NCBI GenBank assembly: GCA_025738555.1
Contig: JAOVFP010000010.1
Coordinates: forward strand, 1,240,001-1,304,000
Direction of reading: 5' to 3'
Source of the DNA: Cyathus striatus
Lineage: Eukaryota; Basidiomycota; Agaricomycetes; Agaricales; Nidulariaceae
Length of the DNA stretch: 64,000 nucleotides
Part shown: positions 12,022-24,464 of the stretch, piece by piece
How the letters are laid out: each line of letters opens with the position of its first letter
Numbering within the stretch: the first letter of the stretch is position 1
Position numbers and translations under genes: made by a program
The notes under the pieces: generated by a model
What the model was told of the DNA's origin: nothing
The model's database searches: none
What the model saw: only the letters and a program-made list of their open reading frames with translations

Positions 12022-12108
12022 GTAGTCTCGGCTACCCATCCGTTGGCGCCGGTAGGGAAATCCTTATTGGGATTGTACCGGCGCCAACGGATGGGTAGCC
12101 GAGACTAC
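12022..12108. mobile_element. Perfect 33-bp-arm hairpin, probable tiny foldback element
   Basis: Arms 12,022-12,054 and 12,076-12,108 are exact reverse complements over 33 bp, separated by only 21 bp. The outer bases are TAGTCTCGG..CCGAGACTA. The flanks CAAGAGCG and AAAGAGCG agree at 7 of 8 positions, consistent with an 8-bp target duplication. In the second copy of the duplicated unit (about 19,130-19,145) the site reads GATAACGAAAGCGTTC without the hairpin, which supports insertion after the duplication. It lies about 300 bp upstream of the F-box start. Confidence 0.8.
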
Positions 12109-12406
12109 AAAGAGCGATGGTATGACGATTCGCGAGATCTCGTTGCAGACCGGTAAATTGGCTTGTTAAAGTTAGAAACAAAGAAAAAACAAAGGAAATC
12201 CGATTCAATCACCGGATAAATCCAAGATAATTCGTTCGGTCTCTTATAAAGTCTGCCACTGAAAGCGTTCCACTCCAAACCCCTATAAATTCCAGTCAAC
12301 GTTTACGAGAGTGTTCTCCTACTAGTGTACAACGAACATTTACCACAGGTGAGAGGGAGCGATTCAATGATTGTTGGCCTAAGCTTACCATTTTAAATAT
12401 ATTAGT

Positions 12407-13718
12407 ATGATCCAACCTCCGTCTCCGCAGGTTCCCATGGAGCTCGTTAAGCTCATCCTAGACGAAGTGTTGCTTATCCAAGATGAATTCGCTACCCTCC
12501 GAGCATGTGCCTTAGCATGTCGGACTCTTTCGGACATGTGTCGCCCCTACTTATTTCATACCATTATTCTCGTCTGGAAAGCATCACAGACAGAACAGAA
12601 ATATTTACGCTTTTATAGCGCATTGATGTCGTCTCCAGATATTGCGTTTTATGTGCATGAATTTCGCATATATGAAAAAAAAGATGCACCCCGCTGTGTC
12701 TTGCAGCCAACACTTTCGATCGTGCTTAGCATGCTACCAAATATGACAAAATTCGTCGTGAAATTCATAAATGTATCAACTACGGTTAACCGTGACACTC
12801 ACCTAATTCACAACCTCTATGACTGGAAAACCCTACCTTCAGATTTGACATATGCAATCATCACTATTTTATCGTCATCGCAAATTTCGTACCTGGGCCT
12901 CCACCTGATTCGTAACCTTCCTTGGATTTTTTCTAAATTATTGATCAATCCATCTACTGCATTCTACGGCAACATCGCTTTCGATGACGAGGACACTCCT
13001 CCAATGAAGTTGATTATGAAGCCAGAAGGCTGTAATCTCGAAGATTTAACAATTATGCACATGAATCACTGTTCCGATTCGAAACAACTCCTACTATATG
13101 GTCTATTGTCGCAATATTGCACATTGAAGAAACTGAGTATTAGTGATTTATTGTTGAAGACACTTCCCCTTTTCTCAAAGATCCTGAAACACCATTACAA
13201 ATCTATAACTCATCTCACATTCCATCTGCATTACCCACATGAATCATACAGTGCGTACGTCTTTCATCCTGAATTCAATCAATACCAACTAATCATTTTA
13301 TGCCTTAAGACATGCCGTATATTGAACATGAACTGGACATTGGAGCTCTACTAAATCTGCAAGTAATAAAACTATATGCTGAATTGCTGCAAAACCAGGA
13401 GGAAGAGCATACCGCTGTTGATTGCTCGCGACTCATACTTTCAAAAGCACGAAGTGACAATGTGATTCAGGAAATCATCCTTGATTTCTACTTTCAGCAC
13501 TCTGACCCATATTTACACTAGATGAGCTGTTAATAGCAGAGCAGTTCTCATGTCTCATGAAAGTGTACTTTCCATTTAACTCTCAGGTTTTTGGCAGTTC
13601 AGAAGAACTTGAGGAATTGGATACAGAAGATATGAAGTTATCTATTGGGACTGCTCTTCCACGAGCACAAGAAAGGGGAATACTAGACATATATAGCGGA
13701 TCACTTGTATGTACATAA
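12407..13718 (+). pseudogene. F-box protein gene, 3' end frameshifted
   Basis: Exon 1 (12,407-13,250) begins MIQPPSPQVPMELVKLILDE, an F-box start (residues about 8-50, including LRACALACRTLSDMCRPYLF). It is followed by a leucine-rich C-terminal region without strong repeats, as in the large mushroom F-box families that serve as SCF ubiquitin-ligase substrate adaptors. An intron at 13,251-13,309 (GTGCGT..AAG) restores the frame MPYIEHELDIGALL. The frame then stops at 13,519 after HSDPYLH, but another frame continues directly with LDELLIAEQFSCLMKVYF to a stop at 13,716, which is the usual end of this family. A one-base frameshift near 13,510 is therefore likely, unless a tiny intron exists. Its substrate is unknown. 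Confidence 0.75.
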
Positions 13719-13977
13719 AATTCTGATCTATTTACGAGTCTTCTGATAGCTGTTGTAGGAATATATGTTGGGAAGAATTGAGGACTTTGATATACCTACC
13801 CAGACAATGACATTATTACTTTACGATGTTTTGGCGTCGTTACCCGATATAAATATCTGTATTTACATACATAATAGCAGACCACCTAACATGTAAAGTT
13901 TATCTACTGTGAAGAATGCATATTGCTTACTTACATACATAAAAAATAAAAGCGAGATCAGCTTGCTCATTACTCGC

Positions 13978-16900
13978 CACCAGGGATCGAACAGGCACAG
14001 CTTCTACAGTTGATACACTACCATCGAAGTAACCACTCCCTGACCAAGCTGTACAGCTTTTGTTAATAACTATTATAAACGATGTATATGTCACTCATCA
14101 AATAAATTGGTGTCGAATCAGCAATTCGCTGAGTATGATAAAATGAAGAAGTTCTCCCCATTCTAACCCACTGGATCTTACAAATGATCAGGCTATCAAA
14201 GTAAAAAAGAAAGAACTTAGGTATTGAGCCCTGTGGGGTCTGTGTACTTATGCCGAACCTGCGCTGGTTTCTCCCAACTGAACTACTGGGCTACACTAAA
14301 ATTTCTTTAGTCGGTAGTACTCATTATTTTTGAGTTTAAAATGTCATATTCCACGGATACATTCTTTTCATGAAGCTTCATGCATTTATTCATCAATAAA
14401 ATGCATCATAGATCATTCTCACAAAACATGCTACATACTCATGTTTTAGTTGAAAAATATGACGTTAACATGCATGAGGCCTCGAACTGGACCAGAAGGG
14501 CCATAATATGTTCACCGCTAAAGTACATAATAATACCCACTATCCGAATCTGAAATTCGAAGCCGAGCACTAAATTTTAAAAAACAGTCGCCAGCTAATC
14601 CACGACATGACCCACACGGTGTGATCAACTGAGCTTGAGGGCCGTCAGTATTAAATATGATATTCTTGCCTGTAATTTCAAATATTACCATATATTATCG
14701 ACAAAATTGCCCCCAAAAGGTATATGTCGCGAATCTGGTCTCCATTAAGAGCCCCTGGGCCGCAGCTTGTGTCCACACCACATTTCTGAACATAAGCACC
14801 CGCAATGAATTCGATTGAGCCAGAAGGGCTGTATCACAGTGTCTACATTCCTATATGGATAGGTCCGACAAACCTATAAGCAAAGTAGTTCTGAGAAAAA
14901 TGCTTACGAATCGCATATTTATCAGCTGCAGCATCGAACTCATCTGAGCACATCTGAAGAAAGTTCTCCAACTGAGCTAGAGGAGTTCTATAGCTCGTAA
15001 TACACGCCTTCTATTAGTGACGTGGCAATGTTCCAAATCTACTGACAATACCAGACAGACTGGAGTCGTAAATGCAGATAAAGGATATCTATACGGCGAG
15101 TCATATTGTAAACCATAAAAAATTAAAGCAAAGCATTATAAGACTCGTACCTGTCTATGGTTCCAGAGTCTTGAGCACGTCACGCAGCAGCAGAAACAGA
15201 GCTGGGACCATGTACCGGTAATCGGAACGGCTCGATGAAGTACAAAATGCGGGGAAGGGCTCTTTGGTTCACGGAATCTTTGTCCTGGTGCTTTCCTAAA
15301 GTATCGAAAGCCAATCCAGACGATCTTGATCTCCAACTTCCAGTCATCCACTCGGTATCCCTACCTCAATATCCCCTCTCGGTAAATGGTTTCACTGGAA
15401 GACATGAGCAGAAACAATTTGCGCGAAAGTCTGGGCGAAAGCTGTGCCAAGTAGACTGTACGCATGTCTGCGAGGGGCTGTGGGAGGTGACTTCGGTGTG
15501 TCTGAATGTTCATGTGAATATTCAAGAGTACAAGGAATGGTCAGTAAGACTGAACGGACCCAGATGGCGTGGAGCGGAGGGTGGAGCGGTGGGTGAAATG
15601 TGGGTGGTAGCTAGGGGTTGGGGCGCGGAGGGCTGAGGAGAAAGCGAGGAAAAGCGAGATGAGGTGATTAAGGCGAAAGGGAGGAGAGGGCGATCAATGA
15701 GTGATTATGAGGAGAAAACTAAAAAAGGACGAGAAACGATACGAACATGGATACGAACTCAATACGAACCTATAAACCTTATCACAGTCTTCCCTTCAAG
15801 AACCACTCCTCTTCACTTTCCGATCCCTTGTGGCACTACGACAGGGAGAAATCAACAGACGTGTGGCTCAGGTAAGATTTCGCCATTGTAGGCGCGGGTT
15901 CGATAGACACTATTCAATTTCCAGAGGGCTATTTCGGCCGGTTCTCTCGCGTGCTTCGGGTTCGGGAGAAGCAAATGAAGGCAGTGAAGTCACAAGTGGT
16001 GTAGAAGTTGGAGCTTTGGAGAGAATCTTTATGTATTTAGGTGCTCTTCGTCGCAGGCAATGAAGTGGGGCTGGGGCTGGAAGTCCGAGACTGCAGCAGA
16101 TTGGGGGGAGCGAGGAAGATTTGTGACGGACAAACTTGGACTCATTGACAACGAGTCAACGACACTCCAGACGGCGGGGCCCGGGGGCCGAACACGTGTT
16201 ATTTCAGCTTATTTGTACATGTTACTGATGTAGTGTATTACTTAGTCAGCATGGCGTACCACACAAGATGCAAGTTACAGCCGCAGTTAGCGTCCTTCTA
16301 AAATTTAAGTTTCCACAATCCACCAGTCTCATACCAAGGTTTTATCATACATGGTTCCGTATGACATAAATAATATACATCAACCTCAATTTAAAATCTC
16401 CAGTAAACGAGAAAAACCAAATCCAGATCGATTTAAAACCCATAGAACGTTACGAGTCAACGACGGGGTCGAACTCACAGTTGCTACTTGGTATGAAGGC
16501 AATTCAAACTGAGCAGCTAAGTTATATGTGCTGTCGTAATATTATGCTGTGTTATATGTAATGTCCATCATTCTAACCTCAGAAAATATCGGAAACATCG
16601 GATAACCAGCAAGATACAAAAAGTGAGACACTGTTATCCTTCGACGTCATCGAAGCCGCAGACTCTAGAGACCATAGTAATTTATGGCTGAGCTAAAGAC
16701 TACCTGGCTATACTGTGACAAACCTCTTAATATCTAACGTTATCCACCTTCGGAAATTTGAGCACAGATCAATTGTATGAACACTAGGTTCTGCCTGAAC
16801 ATATAAAAATGTATAACTTAGATAGTTCACGGATCACGCCATGAAAGAAATCCTCGACTGAGCTAGAATGACTTTCATAGTATTAATTCTTTTTGTCTAT

Positions 16901-17645
16901 ACATGTACTAAGCATCAGTGAAATAATATATACAAAGTCTCAGTTAAGATACTGAACTACATCCATGTCATCTGCATAACCATGAAGCCGTATGAGACAA
17001 AAAGAGATATTCCCAAGTGGAAGATAATGCACACTTATTACTTAGCAAGAGTGCATCTTTGACTGAGCTAGAGTGGCTATGGTACATCGTCTCCTCTTAC
17101 GTTTGATATTGGCACCACCGCCTAAACTGTTAATCCAGTACATTCTCACCTTTTAGAAACAAAATGTACATCCCTGCTCCAATATCCTCCGCAGAAAACT
17201 TTGACGATCACATGGAATGAGCCCCTCTTCCTAATCTACTGAGCCTGAGGAGCTATATACAATACAATAATTCTTTTGTAATATGACTAACCAGATCTGG
17301 AGAGTCTAATACTACGGAAAAATATAATTTCTGGATTTGAATGAACAGGTTAGGCCTTCGGAGTGACACTGCAACTCCCACGCATACATCTTGCAATTTG
17401 AAAACGGGAGATCTCCAAGTGCGCTAGAAGGGCTATAGTACATCTACACTCAAGAATCTAATGTCCACTATCCGGATCTAAAATATCAATAAAAACCGCC
17501 ATAAGTACATGTGAACATTATAGGTAGAAAATATTAAAAGATTTAGGCATAATGCTCCATAGGCCAAGCGAGCATCGAACACACACTCCACTGGCATGCT
17601 GAGGATGCGAAGTCTTTGGCATCTGAGCCTGAGGGGCTTCAGTAA
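13978..17645 (-). repeat. Array of degenerate tRNA-like modules, copy 1
   Basis: Read on the minus strand, modules resembling a tRNA A box (for example TAGCTCAGTTGG, reverse of CCAACTGAGCTA at 14,968) recur near 14,045, 14,285, 14,492, 14,635, 14,820, 14,978, 16,515, 16,690, 16,862, 17,068, 17,247, 17,422 and 17,630. Spacing is mostly 145-210 bp, apart from a 1.5-kb interlude at 15,000-16,460. Several are followed on the minus strand by a B-box-like GTTCGA (13,986, 14,934, 16,477, 17,585). The one at 16,470-16,530 looks best, with AGTTCGACCCC. Acceptor stems do not pair, so these are not working tRNAs. Conserved tails such as GGGCTATAGTACATC follow several modules. Tandem tRNA-derived SINE fragments or decayed tRNA genes are the likely explanations. 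Confidence 0.55.
15000..16460. other. Interlude within the array; no convincing gene
   Basis: Open frames of 60-133 codons occur on both strands (15,235-15,636 plus is the longest), but their counterparts in copy 2 (21,180-22,400) are broken differently, which argues against coding. The section 15,580-15,740 is purine-rich (GGAGGGTGGAGCGG). At 15,860-15,910 the plus strand has TGGCTCAGG followed 34 bp later by GGGTTCGATAG, a further tRNA-like pair in the opposite orientation. Confidence 0.45.
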
Positions 17646-18104
17646 ATGATTTACCCTTTCCTGTAATGTTCACCCTCTTTATCTATGAAGAACAAGATGA
17701 TTTCAAGCATTCACCGTGAAGAGGAGGAGTACCTCTTGGTGGTATCCTCTCAGCGAAGAAATAGTGCGAGTGGTTGGGACATACGTCCAACCTCCAGATG
17801 CTAGTGAGATCGCAAGTGAGGTAAAGTGAGGGGGAATGCGAGGCTGATATTCTCGGACTGTAGGTACGACAGATATGTAAGCAGCGATGAACGAGAGAAA
17901 TATTGGTAATCAACCATGAGGATACAGCAAGGTACTACGGAAATGAAAACAAGCGAAAACCGCATTTTGTGGTGCAAGCAGAACGCATGCTCTACAACCC
18001 TAACAATCCACACAGGGCCGCGGCTAGCGTCAAAACATCCATTAGGGTATAGTATAACCTCTAGTCCAGTCTAATATTCGCAGAACCTACAACTCATACA
18101 TGTA
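17646..18104. other. Unit-boundary spacer
   Basis: No gene. Short minus-strand open frames at 17,683-18,013 have no recognised domain. From 18,055 the sequence matches the 11,870 and 23,730 landmark (CCTCTAGTCCAGTC). Confidence 0.4.
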
Positions 18105-18486
18105 CTGCATCGTTCTGTATGGAGGCAACGGAGCCCCGAGCGTGACATCAAATTTCGGACTTGAGTTTAGCAACCAAGGCTAAGCTATGCGTGACAAATG
18201 TTAGAGTTAGCAACACTGAACCCAGCCTAGAAGTGCCTTTACACAACCTGTAGGCTCATTTTTGGCCAGTACTTATTTTAAATCAACTTACTACGTTTAA
18301 CAAGCAAGATAGAGAATACATTTGTGCTTTTTCTTGGATTTTTAGCTATTCTTGAAAATTCAGACGTTTATGTCACGCTCCCCCGCGAAGCAACCGGTCT
18401 GCCGTGATGCGCGACAAACGATCGATTTAGCGACACAACGGGGTCAGCGTGACGCGTGACCGTTGCCTCCATACAGAACGATACAG
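18105..18486. mobile_element. 382-bp MITE with 27-bp inverted repeats and TA duplication
   Basis: The left end CTGCATCGTTCTGTATGGAG and the reverse complement of the right end CTGTATCGTTCTGTATGGAG agree at all but one position over 27 bp (through GCAACGG). TA flanks both sides (18,103-18,104 and 18,487-18,488), as in Tc1/mariner elements. No coding capacity. The equivalent place in copy 2 (about 23,780) lacks it. Its right arm carries GTGACGCGTGAC, a palindrome-like motif also seen near 19,205, 19,250 and 44,233. Confidence 0.85.
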
Positions 18487-18646
18487 TATAGGATCATAAG
18501 ATGTAAAAAAGAATATAGAATAGCTCTCGTACGTACTACGTAGGTACTACGAACCTTTACGTAGAAAAGGGTTTCCGACTAAGCCAGAAGATGGGCTCTA
18601 CCCCATGTAATATCCTTTGTGACAACGTAGTTGGTAAAATTTGACG

Positions 18647-18985
18647 CTACTCAAACTCAAGTTGCAAACTTGATGATATAAAATAAATACATCGATGGAA
18701 GATAATTAAATTAAAAGCCAAATATATGCAGTAGCAGATAGAAGACATCATTACCGTCCTCATCTTCATCGTGATCGGCATCGCTCTCGTTCTCCACCAA
18801 GTGGTAAACATACCATTGTTCCCTGCCAAGAACTTGGCAGTGAAACCCCTTTCATGTCTAGTATCTTCTAATTGGAAGAGTGTACCGTCGTTATCCCATT
18901 CATCTTTTTTAACATTCACATTCACCTCGGCTGTCGGCCACGGGTATGAATATCCACGCAACGTGCGAGGATGGTATTTTGAGTT
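18647..18985 (-). pseudogene. Unrecognised gene fragment, copy 1
   Basis: The minus strand encodes RGYSYPWPTAEVNVNVKKD and DGTLFQLEDTRHERGF, then a possible GTATGT donor after AGNN. In another frame follows YHLVENESDADHDEDEDG, an acidic stretch. A related but more decayed copy sits at 24,045-24,330. The family is not recognised. It could be a real small gene whose other exons are missing or the remains of an element gene. Confidence 0.4.
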
Positions 18986-19199
18986 TGTAGTGAATATTGC
19001 AGGTGCTGGAAGCTCTTATAGGGGAAATAATGGTTTTCAGCGTTGAGAGCATATGTAGCTTTTTGTTACGTTGAATATAGTGTTACGGGACAAAATTGAA
19101 CATGTGATGTAAAGGAAATAAAGCAACCACTCGATAACGAAAGCGTTCTTTGCATCGTTCAATAACAGTAACATTTTTTCGCTACCCTCTGTTCAAAAT

Positions 19200-19284
19200 G
19201 CTCCGTGACGCGTGACAAACAGGACATCTGTTCCTGTTCATGACCCTGAGTGACGCGTCACTGAACACTTGGTCGTATTGATAC
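19200..19284. mobile_element. Mariner-like MITE end remnant
   Basis: GTGACGCGTCACTGAACACTTGGTCGTATTGATACAGTA resembles an element terminus (a GTGACGCGTCAC palindrome then a CAGTA end) and abuts the truncated F-box copy exactly. A similar end is at about 11,835-11,867. The missing 5' half of the F-box copy may have been lost when this element inserted or rearranged. Confidence 0.4.
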
Positions 19285-19547
19285 AGTACGGCAACATCGC
19301 TTTCGATGACGAGGATACCCCTCCAATGAAGCTGAATATGAATCCAGAGGATTGTAATCTCGAAGACTTAACAATTTTTGATATGGACCACTGTTCCGAT
19401 TCGAAACAACTCCTACTAAATGGTCTATTATCGCAATACTGCACATTGAAGGCACTGGATATTACTGATTTATCGTTGAAGACACTTTTCGTTTTCTCAG
19501 AGATTCTGGAGCACCATTACAAATCTATAACTTCTCTCACATTCTAA
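19285..19547 (+). pseudogene. Truncated second copy of the F-box gene
   Basis: This piece is homologous to 12,962-13,225: it starts at YGNIAFDDEDTPPMKL and ends ITSLTF followed by a stop. It lacks the F-box itself and the 3' exon. Residue differences from copy 1 are scattered (for example LNMNPEDCNLED versus LIMKPEGCNLED). It cannot act as an SCF adaptor. Confidence 0.85.
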
Positions 19548-19854
19548 CTCCAATACCCATATGAATCATACAGCGCGCACTGTGAAGGGGGATATTGGGT
19601 TGGTAGTATCCTCTCGACAAAGAAATTGTGCCAGTGGATGGATGTCCGTCCATCCTTCAGATTTTAGTGAGGTCGCATATGAGAGAAAGTTGGGGGTAAG
19701 CATAACCTGTCATTCTCAAAGTGTACGTATGACAGTTATGTCGGTACGAGGTAAATGCTTAGTTAGGCTATCAACTTGTAAAGTTTTTTTACTGTGAAGA
19801 ATACATATTACTTAACATACAAAAAATAAGAACATTCTATCCCAGAATAACTCG

Positions 19855-22800
19855 TTGCCAGGGACTGAACAGGCACGGCTTCTACAGTTCATACAATCAA
19901 AGTAACCACTCCCTGACGGAGTTGTACAAGCTATTGTTAATAACTATTATAAACGATGCCGATATATGTCACTCGTCACATAATTGGTTTCGAATCAGCA
20001 ACTCAGGTACGATAAAATAAAGAAGTTCTTCCCATTCTAACCCACTGGATCTTGCAAACGATATGGCTATCAAAGTAAAAAGAAAGAACTCAGGTATTAC
20101 GCCCTATGGCGTCAGTGTATGCAAAACCGGCACTGGTTTCTTCCAACTGAACTAACGAGCGATACTGGGCTCTAATATAGTGCACCATCTTGACCGTCAA
20201 ATTCCACTGATACATTCGTTTCATGAAGTATTATGCATTCATGCATCGATGAAATACTTCATAAATCATTCTCACAAAACACATTATATACTCACACTTT
20301 AGAAGAAAAATATGATATTATTCGCACACTTTTAAGTGCCATGCAGGCCACTGCAAGTACCACACATACAATCATACGTGAGGCCTCAAACTGGACCAGA
20401 AGGCCATAGTACATTCACCACTAAAGTGCATAATATCCGCCATTCGAATCTGAAGTTCTAATATAAACTTGTTTGAGGATGAACACAAATTTAAAAAATT
20501 GCAGTCGCCAGCTAATCCACGACATGACTCACGGGGTTTTCAACTGAGCTTGAGGTCCGTCAGTGAACGTGCTATTCTTTCCTGTAATTTCCACAATATT
20601 ACCATATATTTTCGATAAAAGACGCCCCCCAAAAAGAATAAGCATCGGGAATTGAACGTTCAACGTAAGAGCCCCGGGCTGCAGCCTGTGTCCAAGCCAC
20701 ATTTCTGAGCATAAGCACCTGCAATGCATTCGGCTGAGCCAGAAGGGCTATATCACAATGTCTACATTCCAACATGGATAGGCCCGGCAAGCCTACAGGG
20801 TTATAAACTATAGTACAATGAGCAAAGTAATTTCGAGAAAAATGTTTATACTTTATGTACACCGAGATAACGAACTCATCTGAGAACATAGAGCCTTTAA
20901 GAAGACGAATTGTCCAACTGAGCCAGAGGAGTTCAAAGGCATGTAATACACGTCTTCAATTAGTGACGTAGCTACATTCCAAGTCTTCTGACACTACCCA
21001 GACAAATAGGAGTCATAGATGCAGATAGCGGATACCTATATCATATTGCAGACCATTAAAATTAGAGTAAAGCATACTAATAACACTCGTACCTATTCAT
21101 AGTTTCACAAATATGACCTCAGAGTCTTACGTACACCACCTGGCAGCAGAAAACGAAAGAGCCAAGACCACACTCGCATAGCGTTCGCTGAAACCCTGAA
21201 AGCAGCCTGGGAATGGGTCATCCACTTTCGTCGGTGCGTGCGGAGAGATGAAGTCGTCGCCTAGGGATGCCCCCACGGCATAGCACCGAAACGACCAAGT
21301 TGATCCCGAGTTTGAACTTCCAAATGTACCCTCAACAACCCTACTTTAACATACTCTCAGCCTCTGCGGTTCGATCCACTCTGCAAAGGAGCAGACACAT
21401 GCGTGTAATGGTGTATATTAGGTGTGCTAAGTAGGAATGTTTGGGAGGTGGTGAGGGAGGTATTTGGGTGGGCGCGAATGTAGGATTGCGAATATACTAG
21501 AGCACGAAGAGGAATGGTCAGTAAGACTGAAAGAAAGATAAGGTGGGACTGAATAAAGTTTTAATGATAACTGAAGGTTGAGGGGAGAAGAATGCGCGGA
21601 AGAGCGAGATGAGGTGATTAAGGGGAAGGGGAAGGGGAAGAGCGATGAGCAGTTATGGGGAGAATAACCGAAAAGGTGATAAATATGGGGAGGGTGAATG
21701 CCAAAGGCGGCGAAAAAAGATAGAAACAAGGATACGAACCTATAAACCCTCTTGTTCAGTCTTCCCTTGAACCACTCCTCTTCACTTTGATCCCTTGTGG
21801 CATTATGACATAGAGAAATCAACACACATGTGACTCAGCTGAGATTTCACGTAGATGGAAACTATTCGAAAGGGCAATTCCGGTTCTCTCCTGTGGTTCA
21901 GGTTGGGTCGAAGCAAGTAGAGGCAGTGAAGTCACAAGTGGTCTAGAAGTGGGAGCTTGGGAGTATTACATATGCAGGAGCTCGTCATCGCGTGCAGTGC
22001 ATTGGGGCTTGGGCCGCTTGGCGAAAGTTTGAGACTGCAGCAGTTGTGGGGGGGAGCTGGGAAGATTCGTCACTCATGATGTCGAAGACTGAGCGCGGTG
22101 AATCACGCGCACGGGTTGTTTCAACTTATTTATACATGTGGTGTAAGTATTCCTTAGTCAGCATAGCGTACCACACAAGATGCACAGCCGCTCAGCCGCA
22201 GTCTTCTCAAGTTCCCAAGGTCCACCAGTCTCATACCGAGATTTTATCTGCCCATACGTACATAGTTCCATTTGTAATGTATCATCCACATTCACCTCAA
22301 CTTAAATCTCAAGTAAAAATGAAGAAAAGAGATGCGAAAGAAGAACAATACCCATGAAAGCCATAGCACGTTACGGGTCTACGACGAGGATCGAACTCAC
22401 AGTTACTACTTGGTATCAAGGTGGTTCAAATTGAGCAGCTGAGTTACATGGGCCAACGTAATATTCTGCCGTGTTATGTGTAATGTCCATCATCCTAACT
22501 TTCAAAAAAAACACCAAAGCAGATCAGTTGATCACTGCATGACAAAAAAGTATTATCAGTTGTCATCACGGGAGCCGTAAACTCCGGAGGCCGTACTTCT
22601 TACATAACAGAAGAATTTTATGGCTGAGCTAAAAGACTGCCTGGCTATATTGTGATACCAACCTTGTAATATCCATTATTATCCGGCATCGAAATTTTGA
22701 GCACAGATAAATAATAAGAACACTACATTCTTCTACCTGAACGTATAAAAAGTATAGCTTAGAAGCTCCAAATATCATGAAAGAAATCTCCAACTGAGCT

Positions 22801-23600
22801 AGAATAGCTTTCATAGTAATAATTTTTTCAGTCTATACTACTTGTACTACGCTTTACCAAAATAATATATAGTCTTAGTTAAGATAATGAACTAAATCCA
22901 TGTCGTCTGCATGATCATTAATCCGTGTGAAAAATAAAAAAATATGTTTAAAAGGATTATGCACACTTATTACTTAGTGTATCTTTGACTGAGCTATATT
23001 GGCTATGGTACGTCTTCTCCTCTTACATTTAATATCACCTGTTAAACAATAAATTTCAAATTTCAATACATTCTCAACTTTTAGAAAAATAGATGTACTT
23101 CCACTTCAATACCCCCCGCAGAAAATTTCAACCATTCCTTAGAACGAGCCACTCTTCCGAATCTACTGAGCCTGGGGGGCTACATACAATACGATATATC
23201 ATCATATTTGAGATATGGCTGACCAGATCTGAAGAGTCTATTACAAAAAAGACACTTGTACCTCAGGATTGGAGACGAACACCTTTGACCTTCGGAGTGC
23301 AAGTCCCACACGTACATCTTTCAATTTGAAATGAGAGATCTCCAAGTGCGCTAAAGGGCTATAGTACATCTACACATAAGTATCTACTATGTCCACCATC
23401 GGGATTCAAAATAAAATAAAAATCACTCTAAGTACATGTGAGCCATTATAGGTGGGACGTATTAAAATTCGTTGGAAGAACAAGGATGCTCCACAGGCCA
23501 AGCGAGAGTCAAAGCCACACTTCACTGACATACTGAGGGTGCGGAGTGTTTGGCAACTGAGCTTGAGGGGCTTCTGTAAATGTTTTACTCTTTCCTGTAA
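19855..23600 (-). repeat. Array of degenerate tRNA-like modules, copy 2
   Basis: Each module of the first array has a counterpart about 5.9 kb downstream: A-box-like sites near 20,150, 20,396, 20,540, 20,732, 20,914, 22,430, 22,624, 22,792, 22,990, 23,166, 23,342 and 23,554. The best A box is CCAACTGAGCCAGAGGAGTT at about 20,912. B-box-like TCGAAC persists at 22,391 but is eroded elsewhere. The interlude 21,100-22,380 matches 15,100-16,460. No functional tRNA is apparent. Confidence 0.55.
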
Positions 23601-24044
23601 TGTTCGTCCACTTCATCTATTAAGAACAAGATGATTTCAGCATTCACGGAGATACTATAATAAGGGTAATTATCATATTACACTCCAGGGACGCGGCTAG
23701 TGTCAACACATCCAGAATGGGTATAGCATAACCTCTCGCCCACAGTCCTATACTCGTTGCCGAACCCCCAACCCATCCGGAATGACCCCCCGCAAAGCCC
23801 ATTCATTAGTACATTCTACGTAGGCAATATGAACCTTTACGTAGAATGGCTTCTCCGACTAAGCTAGGCGGGCTCTACTCCATGTAATACCCGCATTTAC
23901 ATATTGCGACAATGTAATCTTCGATGTGGTAACTTGACGCCACTCAAACTCTAGATGAAAATAAAACCCGTACATCGATGAAGCATAACTGAATTTAAAC
24001 TTAATTTAAAGCCAGCCAAATTAACGCAATAGCAGGTGGAAGAC

Positions 24045-24330
24045 ACCATTACCGTCCCCATCTTCATCGTGATCGGCATCATTCTCGTTCTCCACCATGT
24101 GGTGAATATACCTTTCCCTGCCAAGAAGCGAAGAGATCCCTTTCATGTCTGGTGTCTTCGAATTGGAAGAGTATACCATCGTTGTCTCATTCATCCTCGT
24201 TTATAAATTTTAATCTTGCACAAGCATTGATGATAGCCTAGAATCTCAGCTTGCTTTTCACCTCGGTTATCGGCCACGGGTATTATATAAATATCCACGC
24301 AACGTTCGAGGGTGGTGATTGGGTTTGTGC
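24045..24330 (-). pseudogene. Unrecognised gene fragment, copy 2
   Basis: Homologous to 18,750-18,985 on the minus strand but with more indels; the acidic piece HMVENENDADHDEDGDG remains. It lies immediately upstream of, and opposite in direction to, the small gene at 24,465. Confidence 0.4.
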
Positions 24331-24464
24331 GTGTATGTATGTTTTTATCGTGGAATATGACAAAACACTCAGTACTCAGTGCTCAATCTTTTTCTCCCAC
24401 CGTACCCTTCCCCCCGTACTTCCCTTCTATCTGTACGATAACACCATCGTATTTCGTCCCCATC

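Larger units (their letters stand above)
11870..24330. repeat. Tandem duplication of a ~6-kb unit
   Basis: Copy 1 spans about 11,870-18,985 and copy 2 about 19,090-24,330. Matching landmarks keep a nearly constant offset of about 5,880-5,945 bp: CCAGGGATCGAACAGG at 13,980 versus a similar site at 19,858; TAGTGACGT at about 15,015 versus 20,958; GCGTACCACACAAGATGC at 16,252 versus 22,165; and GCCTGAGGGGCTTC at 17,626 versus the matching site at 23,561. Copy 1 has extra DNA (MITE at 18,105-18,486, hairpin at 12,022) and a longer F-box gene. The sequences differ by many substitutions and small indels, so the duplication is old. Confidence 0.85.

Noticed and set aside
15235..15636. 133-codon plus-strand gene
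   Set aside because: The duplicate of this segment in copy 2 does not keep the frame, and no domain is visible.
16470..16530. A functional tRNA gene
   Set aside because: A and B boxes are recognisable, but the acceptor and anticodon stems do not pair convincingly and the copy-2 counterpart differs in the stems.
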